Source of the DNA: Parelaphostrongylus tenuis
Lineage: Eukaryota; Nematoda; Chromadorea; Rhabditida; Metastrongylidae
Assembly: GCA_019055375.1 (NCBI GenBank)
Contig: JAHQIW010003598.1
Location: 186,001 to 250,000 of the forward strand
Direction of reading: 5' to 3'
Length of the DNA: 64,000 nt
Both the position numbers and the translations under genes were made by a program. The notes below the pieces were generated by a model that saw only the letters and a program-made list of their open reading frames with translations, was not told the DNA's origin and ran no database searches. Positions 1 through 12,700 of this stretch are shown piece after piece; position 1 is the stretch's first letter; every line of letters starts with the position of its first letter.

Positions 1-99
1 TTCCCTCCTCTGTGTGGCGCGCGGCGCGGTCATTGGTGGCGCATACGTGTGTTTCGTGGTTCCCAACCGCGCGAACCTGACAAAATTGCTCTTACCCTT

Positions 100-260
100 T
101 GGGAACCGCCGTTCATAGCAGGGGATCTCGCGCTGGTCGCTCCGCGGGTAGTGGCTGGCAGCCAGCATCTGCTGGTCGAGAGCACCTCTAGATGCTGCCT
201 TCCCAGAGACGCGACGCCGCCATTACAGTAGGTGGGTGAGATGTGACGTCGCGGACTCCG
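100..260 (+). repeat. Dispersed repeat A, copy 1
   Basis: CCCTTTGGGAACC, then a stretch ending CGACGCCGCCATTACAG and GAGATGTGACGTCGC, matches the copies near 1370, 10420 and 13650. GC-rich against an AT-rich background. The rest of 1-620 shows nothing I can name. Confidence 0.55.
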
Positions 261-622
261 AAAGCGCTAAAGAAGGCGAGCTCATCGAAAAGTTTTCTAA
301 CGGTTGCAAGGAAGATATATCAACCTCGTGCAAGGTTCTAACAAATGGGCAATTCGTGAGTATCTTCAATTTTGCATTGTACATGGCGATATTATTCGAG
401 TAAAAGTCTGTATTTCTATTCATTCTCAATGTCTATTTTTATAGGAATAAAATAGGATTTATAGTACTGTACGGTGTTTTCAATCTCTCTGATATAGGCT
501 ATTAGCCGAGGACTTTATGTATTAATTTCTCTGAGAGTAGATCATATTCCTTCGGATAACCTGAGTGCCACATTAAGATTGAAATCTATTTAGGACGAGA
601 TGTGGTGGTCTTTATTATAAGC

Positions 623-628
623 AGGCGT
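623..628 (+). promoter_or_regulatory. top-3b: Likely trans-splice acceptor of top-3b
   Basis: AAGCAG ends at 624, four bases before the ATG at 629, and no coding exon that could splice to it precedes it. In nematodes this arrangement usually marks spliced-leader addition. The AG is seen; trans-splicing is inferred. Confidence 0.55.
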
Positions 629-725
629 ATGAGATCTACCACCGTATTGATGGTGGCTGAGAAGCCACTGTTAGCCGATTCTATTGCCAAAATATTGTCG
701 AACAACACAGCTTCGAAACGGAAAG
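629..725 (+). CDS. top-3b: top-3b exon 1 (Toprim start)
   Basis: Encodes residues 1-32 plus one base. It carries the Toprim glutamate in VLMVAEKP (E11), which helps bind magnesium. The donor GTATTT follows AAACGGAAAG. Confidence 0.93.
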
Positions 726-3700
726 GTATTTGATTTCTACTTCATAATCAACCCTTTCAGGACTTTTGGTACCGACCGCAGAACCTTTTAGATACTGGGA
801 AAACATTGCGATACTGGTGGTTTTTGATGGTGGCAGACGGTGCCAGGGGCCGTGGCCTAGTGGTTGTCATGCTTGTCGCAAACGCGCGACTGATCCCCTC
901 CCCAACATTCTCATGCAGTCAGTAACGAACGCTCCAGTCCCGGTTATCCTAGGGACTGCAAGGAGATCTGACCAGTCACTATTCTACGACGTTCACGAAG
1001 AAGGTGAAAAACGAGTGAAATGTTAGAAATATTGGGATCCTCTTAGTGAAAATGATCATGATGCGGACAATAAAGTAAAGTAATGTTACTAAAGCTCCAA
1101 CGTATTCTTTGAATGAGTATTTTCATGACATCATATCATACTATCTTATTTATTTATTTAGACGATCCGTCATCGCAATTTACTGTGAAGATCCCCGGAC
1201 TTCTTTCATTCGCCTCGTTCTCGCATTCATCCTTCACAGAGGTGTTCTAGTACTTCGCGCGTCCTTTCAGCCGCTGCTTAGGGATTACGTCCTTTTCATG
1301 AAAGACGTGGAGTGCTGGTTGAAGCGATTCTCGTTGCTCAAAAGTGACCGGGTTAAGGTGTTTCCTAGCTCTTTGAGAGCCAGCGTTGATAGACAGGCAG
1401 CATCGTGTCGTCACTTGCGCGGCAGTCAGACAAGCGGCTCTGCATGTCTGTGCATTCGTGGCTGGGTGCCTGCATGCTTTCCCACGACACGCGAAGCTGC
1501 CATCACTGTAGCTGAGTGAGATTCGACGTTGCGCGGTGAGCATCGAAATGTCCCTCATGGCCCTTAAGGGGTTAACGTGATGGTTTATTGGTTGTAAGTG
1601 TTGCGGGAGGAGATCGTACCATTGCCTTGCTCTCTGATTGTAGATTCTAGATCTTCAAGTAAATCCAGCAAGTGATGGAAAATTCTCCAAAAAGCTAGGT
1701 GTTATACAAAGCTTTCGTCCCCTCGGAAGTTGCGTCCGTTTTTACCCACACCCGAAGCGATAGGCGAACAGTGAGTAGCATTAGCGGTGTAATGGTAACA
1801 TACTCTCGCGAAATTGGTGACACGCGGGCTCAACTGCCGCTTGAGGTCGAATATTTTGCATATTTCTAAGGACTCATGGGGAAACAGTTATAACTCAGAA
1901 CACTACTGAAGAAGCGGTAAAATTAGAGAACACTGTGGAAAAAATGTCCACCAAGGCCTGCATGGAGAAGCGCATTTTGCTACAGGGCCTTCCATCTTAG
2001 TATTTTCAGTGAAAATGCAGCCACAATTGACACATGCTTATGCTTATGCTTTGGTTGATAGTTTAGGGTTTAGATGACACTGCTGGAGGATAAGCGCAGG
2101 CTATAAATCGTTGGTTGACACTCGAGAGTCATTCAGGAGTTCATCCCTTTCGGGACCGTGTACTCACGTCCTCTGCATCTCCAACTGGCAACTCTGAACG
2201 GTCTGTTCCACCCTATCGGCGTCTCTGACCCATACCATGCTGCGTCTAACAGTGGCATGCTGGGAATTAGAATACAGGGATGGTGAAGAAGACGTTCTGA
2301 ATTGGCGTTGGAGATGCAGAGGCCGTGGGTACACGGTCCCGAACGGGTTAGAAAAGTGATAGGTGATGTTTAGATTTGAAGTGAAATTGCAGTAGCACAT
2401 GCGAATATATGATTCGTAGAAGAAAAAATATTCTCAGAAACTGCATGGAGTAGCGCACTTTGCTCTATATCTCTATACTTGTTCTTTCTTTCTTTTTTTT
2501 CGAAGCTAAGATTAAAGGAAATCATGTTTAGGTCGAAACGGTGTATGCTCAGTGAGTGAATACAAGGGAAAATTCCAAGGAAAACCGGCATTTTTCAAGG
2601 TAGTACATTTACAGAGTATCTGTTACGTAGTGCATAACCCTTTGCGGATGGTGCCATATTCGGCTGGCAGGCGGCTCGGACGGCTACGAGGAGAGCCTGC
2701 ATGCGACTGCTCCAATGCTAATGTGGTGGTTTTCTAATGAGTTTTGTACTTTTTCGTCAACATGTAGGATTTCTGTGCCCATAAATGGTCAAGTATTATA
2801 GAACAGGCCTCAATAAGGCTATTCTTATTAGAAATAACGTAATTGTTCCATCCATAATCCACCTTTCAAAGGTAACAAGTCAAGTATCCACGACAAAGCT
2901 TTATTTAGAAGCTTTTTCGAACGTTTTTGCAATAAGTTACTTGTACTTATTTACAATTCGACCAAATTTATCTTCTATTTCCTTCATCTTTCCGTATGCT
3001 TTATTGCATTAAGTGCATAAAATTGATCATACTGGGTGGAAATTGGAAAACAATGAGTAGTTCGTCAATAAATAGTACTGCTTGTTGCATGCAATCCCAT
3101 TTCATCGATAATTCTTGGTGTTTTGTGATTATAAGTGCAGTTCAGATTTCCATTTCTCAGATCAATGCATAATTTCGTTCGAATTCTCTATTCATAGCTA
3201 TGGCATGCGAAGATGGATGATGGTAAAGCGGTTCTTTAACTTTCTCTCCACCCTGTTTGAGCTCTTTGGTAGAAACATATAAAACGTTTTAGTAGTCATT
3301 CTTTAGATTAACTTAAGTGAAATTGAATGATGTATTTTATTTCATAGATGGCCTGTTTTCTTCGCTCTAGCAGTCGAAAAATGTTTTGTTTCACATTCTG
3401 GCATTTCCCGCCGGATAAAGCTTTCTTCGTAAGCAATTGATAATCATTAGGTAGGAAAAATCTTAGCAATTTCAACGGTGTACTTGATTTTGATAAAGGA
3501 CTTTTCAGGGTGTTGTACTGGGTTGAAAGAAGATTAGATTGCGCAAATTTGATGTTTAATGTCCGCATCGTGTTTTGACCTCTTAGGAAAATGTTCTCTG
3601 GTTTTTGTCAGAATTATATTAGGCATTCGATAATTTGAATCTTGAAAAATTTAATAGTGTACCTCATTCTTAAAATAGCTCCCTTAATGCGCTTTAACAG

Positions 3701-6700
3701 TATAAATCGAAATATCTTTCACACTCAAGCATTTCCTACTCAAGTTAGCTTCTACCACTGGACTTCTGATAATTTTTCGATAGCTCAAATCTCGACGATT
3801 TACGCAAAAAACTTTGTCTTGAAAGGAACTCTTTATTGTACCGTAGGAGTCAATCAAAGATTACGTTTCGCAGTTAGTTTATGTTTTGCTAAAGCCACGT
3901 TGACTTGAGGCTAATTTCGCAAAATCCCACCTTTCTAAAGAGTCTTCTCTAAAAATAAACTACATCCTTGAAATTGTTAAGATTCGCACTATCAAATGAT
4001 TATTAATGGCTCATAGAAGGAACTTTATACGGCGAAAAATCCTCTAATGTGGCACAAAATTTTATTTCGACTGTTACAGCGCAAAAATCAAGCAATTTGA
4101 GGAACAGAATACACCATTCAAGTTCGCTTCATTCCAGCTATCGAATGAATATCAGTGATCTAGTGAGATAGGTCTTTTTTATAAAAAATTAAAGACTCAC
4201 GAACCAAATCTTTGAAATAGGATTGCTGCGACAGAAGTTATTTACAAAAGGAGGGATTTTCAAGACAGTTGAGCGTTATTCTTATATAAATACGTTTACA
4301 TAAGTTCTATCATCAATAATTCGAGTTTTTTTTAAGCAAAAAAGTTTGGAAGAATCGAAATCTAACTATATAATCACAAATACGAAAAACTAGATTGTGA
4401 TTGCAAACGTCATCTTTTATTGTTCATTAGTACGTACTGCCCAAGTTATCTAATGACCACAAAAATATCAAGAAGATATGAGAAAGTACCCAACAAAAGC
4501 TGGGAATGCAATCGTTTTCGCGCAGGTATAGGGTTTTTCTTATGAAAAAAGACAAGATTTTGGGCTGCATTAGCGTTAATCTTCCCAAAATCATTCATAC
4601 AGGAGTCTTATCAGTGATATATGATCACTTTTCAATGATAATGCTCCTCTGAGATCTTAACTAATTTGAATATGTTATGGACCACGCACCACTCTTCGTA
4701 GCCCATCCGAATGGCGCGCTCAGCTGAAGGTCATATTGACCTCATTGTCCGCAGAGGGATAAAGTAATAAATTGTATAGATATGCGCTGAACGTATTTCC
4801 CACTCCCATCTTTCTTTTCCTATCCGTTTTTCAATCTTGTTTTTGCTGCGAACGTCGTGACTTTTGTGAGTGTCACTTCTTGATTCATTAATCGGTTCGA
4901 ACAGCAAATGCAGTTGTGTGATGTGTTAACAAGTGATAAGGCGTTGTAGTGGTACTGTTAAAATGCACATGACACCGGTTTGATCGTGCCGCGAACAAAC
5001 TGAACCCCCGCCGCCCCATCCTACCCCACTCATCTGGTGCCGGAGGATTGGTGCAACCTGCCTGGAAACCTTTTAGTACTGCTACCTCATAACTTGAGGA
5101 CGGTCGTCGCTAACTCTTGCTTTGGGGACTGGAGCACCCACAGGATTGGTTAAAGAAGGGTAACTGCCCGGCTGACGAGATCGCAAGATCGAAGCACGTG
5201 TATCGGGCTCTATAAGTCAACCCTCTCTGATAGACCACTGACATGCGTGGCTCAAATAATGATTATCAGGCATATTGAAATTTGAGCTGTGGTCTTAAGA
5301 AAACACGCGTAACGAAAGATATGTTATATTGAATATACTAGCCTAGAGCGGTCGAGTGTACAACACTCTGGGTTCGGTGATATTCTCACTGGACATAGAG
5401 TGTAAGATGTTCGTCGACGCTAGCTCTTGGTGTGGGGACGGGAATTAGTAAAGGAGGCTGAGCGCCCCGAGAGGACTGGCAAAAGACGAGAAGGGTAGCG
5501 CCCGACTGACGAGACCGTCATGGTCGAAACACGTGTATCGGGCTGTACAAGATCCCATTTAGCAGACCACATGCAAAGTTGGCTCATATAGCATTTATGA
5601 AATGAGGGTTGGCTTGTTGCTTTATCGGTTCTTCCTTTCAAAATTCGACACGTTGTTTCGTCGGCGAAGAACGGAGCAACATCTGCTTGGATAGAATAAG
5701 ACCGAAGTACGTGAAGAAGTTCGCGCCAGCTCTCATCAACATACTGGACGACTCCACGCATTGCCTGTCAGATTGCGAGGTTCCCCGTCAGTGGGAAACA
5801 CCAAGATTGTGTTATTGTTCAAAAATGGAGACCTTCACGACAGTGACAAATATCGTCCAATCTGCTCGCTGTCCGTCATCTCAACACGTTGACAACAATC
5901 CGAGCTGTTTTCAGCTCACACCGCACGCCGCGAGTGCGGCGGCGCGGCGCGGCGGGAGTTTTTATAATCGGGACTTGTAGTGGAAATATGGGAGTGTCTG
6001 GTAATCTGCGGTACTGAAGGGGTATCGTCGTGATTAAATGATGAAATATAGCAGAAGAGGCTTCTATGAAAAGTTTTGTAGTGAGGAAATGCCCATGTAT
6101 TCGAAAAAATATCTATGTTCCAGCGAGAAAAACACAATGTTGTAAAAGGGAACAGCTGTTATTTAACTTCTTTTCTTTTTTTTTTCGTCCAATTATTTGG
6201 TGGTCATTCGATAGCTTGAGAAATGTCAATTCTCCCACTAAATTTGTTTTGTGAGATGACTTCTTTAGTACGTTCTACTGACCAAAAACGATAATGTTTC
6301 GCAGTTTTAGAGCACGTTTTTGTACCTATGTGGCTTTTTCCTTGAAATCCGAGGTTCTACGAGGAAGCATTGCCATTGTTTCTGCTACAGATAGCTTTAG
6401 CAATGTCTCTTCTATCATATTTTACCAATTACTGGCGATGAAGTTTTCTAAGTGGCAATAAAAATCCGCATTTTATTAGAAAACTACCACAACGACATTG
6501 TAGCCGCTGCGCTCGCCGCGCAACAGCGCCATGTGCTGCGCAGTATTTAAACGTCCTTGTCGACGTGTTAATCTCTTCATGCGATTCATCTCAAACAAGA
6601 ATAACATAACACTAGACAAAGGGCAGCTATGCGATCAAGCAGGGTATCGAATAGATTCCAGAGAGCACATGACACCGCTCTGTCTCTCTTTCATCGATTT

Positions 6701-9700
6701 GAAGAAGAAGGCTTTTGATTCAGTCGAGTCAGAAGCAGTCATAGAAGCTCTGTACAGCCAGGGCGTCCTTACTCAGTTCACAACCATTCTTCGTTAGCTA
6801 TTGAAAGATTATCACAGTCAAACTCTTGTCATTCTGTGACGATGTCACTATCAACGTAAGAGAAAGGATTCGATAAGGCGATAACTAGTCGCCAACAGTG
6901 TTTACCGCCACCGTTTGAAACATTGTGTCGATATTAGAATAGAACAACGCAGGAGTGAAAATCGACGGTGGAAAATTTCATCACTTCCGCTTTGCAGATG
7001 CGATCGTTCTTATAACATCAAGCAACGGTCAGGCCAAATGAATGTTAATCGATTTGGACAACACCTGTGTAAAGATTGGTCTTTGATTGAATCCAACAAA
7101 AACTATGTTTATGAAGAGCAGATGGGTTTTGAATGCCTCATTCACGCTCGACGGAATGAGCACCCCGAGTGCTTTAGTTAGTGCTTCGGTTACGTCTATC
7201 CAGATCATGAAGTCAGTATGATGAACCACTCTTCAGTGTGAGAACAGTTGTGGTTACGTTGATGTCATTCTGTATAAATTATCCTCTATCGTTGGTAATG
7301 GTAATCTGGCACCATAGCTGAACGTGCGGTGTAATTTTACGGTCGCAAAACTACTCAATATTGTTTTTCTCACGTTGAACTATGAGTTTTTGAGGAACTC
7401 GATTTTCCTCCAACTTATGAGCACTCTTACATTATTTCTCAGTTGTTGTGTCCTCCAAGCGTCATGTCATTTTCTTTGACCAAAAAATTCTACCCGATAC
7501 ACATAATTTTTCTTAGTTAAAATCAAGTAATTTCATTATCTGCTGAAATCCGACGACGAGCATCTTTTACGAATGGTCTTGTCATATCGAGCTCTTCTCT
7601 ATAGTATCACAAAAAGTTGGTGGTCTAGTAGTACCATCAAATCAAAAGACCGACTCTCATCAAGCCTTGGCTAGGGAATCAAAAACTCTCTCACAGAATG
7701 ATAGCATATTTTAGGTATTGCAGAGGTCTGGTATTTCGCTTAATTCTAGATGTACGTTTCAACTTTCACGTCAAGCCTCATCAGTAGCATGACGCCTTTC
7801 CATTCAACCGACTGCTACATATAGGGGAATTGGCGCCAAACATGTTATATTGCACGTCAAATGAAGATCACTTGGCAATGCAGTGGCAGTCGATCGCTCG
7901 ATGGCTGGTAAATTAAAAGGGCTGTACCTTTCTATTTGATTGTTCTATGTGACCTCGCTTAAAATTAAATATAATTTGATATCATAATTTGAATATAAAG
8001 AGATCTCAAATAGCAGTCGAAAAAAAAGGAATTGCTATATTTGTTCCACCAGCCATCGAGAGATCGACCGTCCACTGCAAAGTCAGGTGATCTTTTCACC
8101 TGTCGTGCAGTGCAAAATGTTCGGCGCTGATTCCCTCGTATATGGGGGTGGGTCAACTGGAAGGCATGTGCTACACTGGTGAGGCTTGACTTCAATACGG
8201 AAACGTACGTCCAGCACCATGAGTACCATATCAGACCTCTAAGACTCCGAATATGCTTCTAGATCATGTTGCATTTTGAGCGAGTGTTTAAAAACAATCG
8301 AATCGAAATGTATCCTCCAGGCTATCCTACTTTATGTGCTTGTGCGAGGTTAGTAAATTTTCTTCGGATTTTATGGCTAGCGTTCGGGGTTTCGCCTTTC
8401 TCAGAGCCGCTAAACTACCGATATTAGGAGAGCTCAACAGTCACACGCTGTGATCAAAAACTCAAATATTAAAATTTAGGGTGATAAAAATAAAATAAAA
8501 ATTTGTCAATATTCATGTTCGTAGTGTGTGACAACACACCATTGACTTCTCCCACATAGTCACTACAGCGACTCTAAAAAGGCGATATCGCCGAGACGTC
8601 AACCATTGTTTTTGAAGGAGATTGTATTCTGGCGCAAGCTATATATAAAAGGACAGTTTGTGAGACAGGTATACCATTATGACGCATTGGCGATAGCACT
8701 CGATTAGAATTTTTCAGGACTGGTCTGGTTTCTTGTCTTTGTTCGCTGTTAGAATAGCATCCTTTCGAGGCTGTCGTTTCCGACATAGGTTGGAACAAAA
8801 GAACAACAATATTTCCGGAGGACTTTCTTGAAGACAGCTGCGGTTTGGTTGTAGTTCGTGCGGCGAAAGCCTTGTCAAAATGCTGCTTAGTCGACTAGAC
8901 CAACTGATTGAAAGAGCTTATAGAGTACGGTCTGTGCGCATGGTCCTCCTTCAAGAGATAATCTTCTTGTTATGAATTCTACTTCGATTGAATCCGACTA
9001 TGATGTTTTCTGGTACTGAAGCTAAGATTTTCTGATTTTTTGGTAGAAGTCGAAATTTGAATTTTGAAAAAACAATTTCTAGCGGATTTTTCCAGCAATT
9101 GTACTAAATTTTCCGGCGTTTGAATAATGTTTGTTTTCGTTTGAAAGCCATTTTTCTTTTTTATAGCCAAAAATAGATCGATGATTCAAAAACAGTTCAA
9201 AGAGTTTTACTGTTTACTGATCACCAAATAAATAGTGATGTTAATACGACGCTGTATGTGGTTTTGGAAAAATGTTATTTTGTTCAAAACACTTGACGGT
9301 ATTTTAACACAATTCATTCGCTAGCAGAATGAAGCTTATAAATGTGCTATATGGTCTAGGTTTTTTCCGTTTTTACTAGTAAAATAAAACTGGTCGCTAA
9401 TATATAGAGGGAAAAGGGGTTGGGGGAAGGGACAGATAAGGAAGGACGGCCTTTGGGTATGGCTGATACCAAGGTATTCTCGATAGCTAGATGTGATATT
9501 TGAATGTGTTCGTTGCCAACTTCATTTTCCTCTACACTTAAGCTTCTGCAGAATGAGATACTTGTTAGATCATTTGGAATTTAGGTTACAAGTACATGTG
9601 GCCACGTCATGAGTTTGGACTTTCCGTCTCAATTCAACAACTGGGAAAGCGTTGATCCTGTTGACCTCTACGCGGCTCCAACCAAGAAGGTGGAGGCTAA

Positions 9701-12700
9701 CGCGAAAATGCGCATGAATGACGTAAGTGTCGAGTGGAAGATTGTGGAGAGATCTTAACAGAACCAAGATTTCATTCTTTAGACGCACCTCTGAATGTTT
9801 AGTCATGAGAGAAGTCATTTCAGTTTCTTGCGTTCGAGGCGAATGGTGCGGATTATTTAGTACTGTGGCTCGACTGCGACAAAGAAGGAGAGAATATCTG
9901 TTTCGAGGTTCAGAACCTTCCTATTTTGTGTCACTTTTCCACTTTGAAGCAGCATATTTGTATTGTCCTGAATGCAATAAGCTCGAATCTCGCCGGAATC
10001 ATTCAGCTTGTCCAAAATTTCCATAAATTCGTCCAGGCACATCTACTAAAAAGCAGCTGTGGGAAATCACAATAAACGAATAGACGCGTAACTTAATGTG
10101 TGGGAAGCATGTATGTGATCGATTCCTCACGATTGTTTGCAAAGAAAACATATTCAAGTCATTTTTGTATCACGGGTTGATCAACGGAGAGCTTTATCCC
10201 GTTTCATGGAATTCTAACAGAGGAGCCTCAGTGATTCATTGTTCAAACAGTGCCCCGAACTTGGAGACGTAATTCGTTGTATGCTTGAAATTCTAATGGT
10301 TTATCTCATTTGGAACACAAACGGGAATTCCTATCTCAATGGCTAACAGAATGATTAACTATCAGTACACTAATCATGGAAGAGAATTTGTTAATCATTT
10401 GAGTATCGCGCGTCCCACATATCCCTTTGAGGACCTGTGTTGATATGGAGGCTCGTCGCGCCGTCACTTGTGCGGCGTGCATACATGTCGGGGAAATGTC
10501 TGCACCTGTTTTCCTTTGAAACCGTAGTATTAAGATCAGACCAGAAACCAAACCCAGTACTAAAATCGCCATTTCTCAACATGTCGAATGACTATAAGAA
10601 CATCGACTTTACAAAAGAAGAAATAGATGTTGTATACCAACTGGAAATATGCTTTCCTTCATAGCAATGTGGTTTTATCCTTGAAATATGAGAAATTCAA
10701 AGGGATTTTAGAACATATAGTGTTCTTATCACTAAAATTACCACCTCAGATTTTGGGCTCGAATCCTCGCATCCGTCGTCGCAAAGGTCTTCAGATATCC
10801 AGGCAGACAGTATCCGCATGTCTGCGCCTGTTTCCGCACAAGATGCGCCTTCCCTTCCATTCCTACAGGACGTGACGCCTCCATTGGAGTCCCTGAATGA
10901 GATTCGACGTCGTGCGGCACAGTACGAAACGTACCGTTTGATCCTTGAAGGGATATAGGACATGATTTCCGCGCCGCGTCTCGACTTACCGCAACATACT
11001 GTAATGGGTGCGCGTTCTGATATAAATCTGATATCTACTTGGCAAGCTTATTTGATTATTCCAAATCTTATTCTGCTTGGTTGATTATTCTTACACTATC
11101 TAAGATAGCCAGGTTTACGGTAGTTTGAAAAAGAATTTGCTTTTATGGGCAGCATGCAATTCATAAAAACTTACATTATACGGAACACTTCCGAAAAACG
11201 ATTTAAAGTGTACAATTGCATTTTAGAACAGAAATTAAATTATTGATAGACAATCGCTCTTGACAGTCGATTGATTGCTTAATTGTTCCTTAGGAAAATT
11301 GGCGTTGTTTCTACTACCGATAGCCTCTTCAGTGAGATTCTATACTTCACTAATAACAAAACTCTCTTTATTGATAATAAAAGTCAAATTCTATCAGGAA
11401 AACCACGACATGGTTTTCGGGTTCTCCCTGTCAGCCGGTCGCCTGCACCGCTTGCCAACCGATAAACCAACGCGGTACCGAGAGGGTTAGTGGTGGGAGG
11501 TGACGGCGATGGAGAGTTGGTAGAGAAAAAGATCGTCGTGCAGAAAACGCTTGAAGAATCTGAGTCATGAAAAATGATAAAGTACTTAATCGCCATAAGT
11601 CGTCAGAGATGATTTCTTTAAAAACATCGTATTGTGTAGTCTTCACTTTGGATGCTCTCTGTTTAGGTAATTGATGCAGTTAGTTCAGCTTTGAAGAATC
11701 GTATCAATGGCAACATTATGAATAATGTGTACAGGTGAGAAGAAAATTCTGAATTACGTCTCTATGCTGTATCTGTTCCAACATTTGTACTAATTTGATT
11801 TTCACCAAGTAGAAATTTAATGAAAACGTAGAAGTTGTTCGTCGTACTAAAATCTTAATTTTACCTCCCCTAGCTCATTGGGGACGGCATGCTTTGATAT
11901 CAATGCACGCTTACTTTCTTGGATTTCTCGCAGAGATCTTTTCCATGAGACTTTGGTAGTCATCCGACAGTTTGAAATTTCAGTAGTATACTTGGGTTTT
12001 CTGAATAGACCTTTTGAGTGCGCTGCAGCAGCAGAAACAAAATTACATTCACTCGGCGCGCATTTTTTGCGCGATTAAGATTTGTTGATGGGTTTTCTTA
12101 TGACACTTTCAGTAGTTATTTGATAGCATAAAATTGGAGGTTTTTGAATATAGATTTGATTTGCGAGAAAGTGTTCAAAGAGCGTTGTAAAAGAGGCAAG
12201 AAAATCACGTCTCACATCCGGAAAATTCGCTCGCTGTCTGATCTTTAGAGAAAGGTTGTCTGGCAGTTTAGATTTAAATACGCAGTGCTGCCTATGGAGA
12301 GATGGAACAAACTCTCTTCTACAATTCTGATATGAAAAAATTGCAATTTGTTTAGAATTTAAGAAAATGTCTGAATAAAAAAATGGAAATTGCGCCCTTT
12401 GCAGCAGGTGAATTTTCTGCGCGCAGCTCTATTGAGAGACGCGCAACTTCTGTTTATCTAGAAATTTTTCCGGAGCAGAAAAGTTTCCAGATTTTTGCGA
12501 CACTCCCATATAGCACGATATTCTTTACACGATTATATGCTTTTAATGTATATATCTTCGAAAGCAAAATGCAATATCTTTGTTCTATGAAGAACTTACA
12601 ATTCTATTTTTCCAGCGTTCCGTTTTTTTTTATCCTATTTACTAAGTGTTAGAACTTTGTTGAAAATTCAGCCACAAACGCTGGCCAAGAAAAAAAATCT

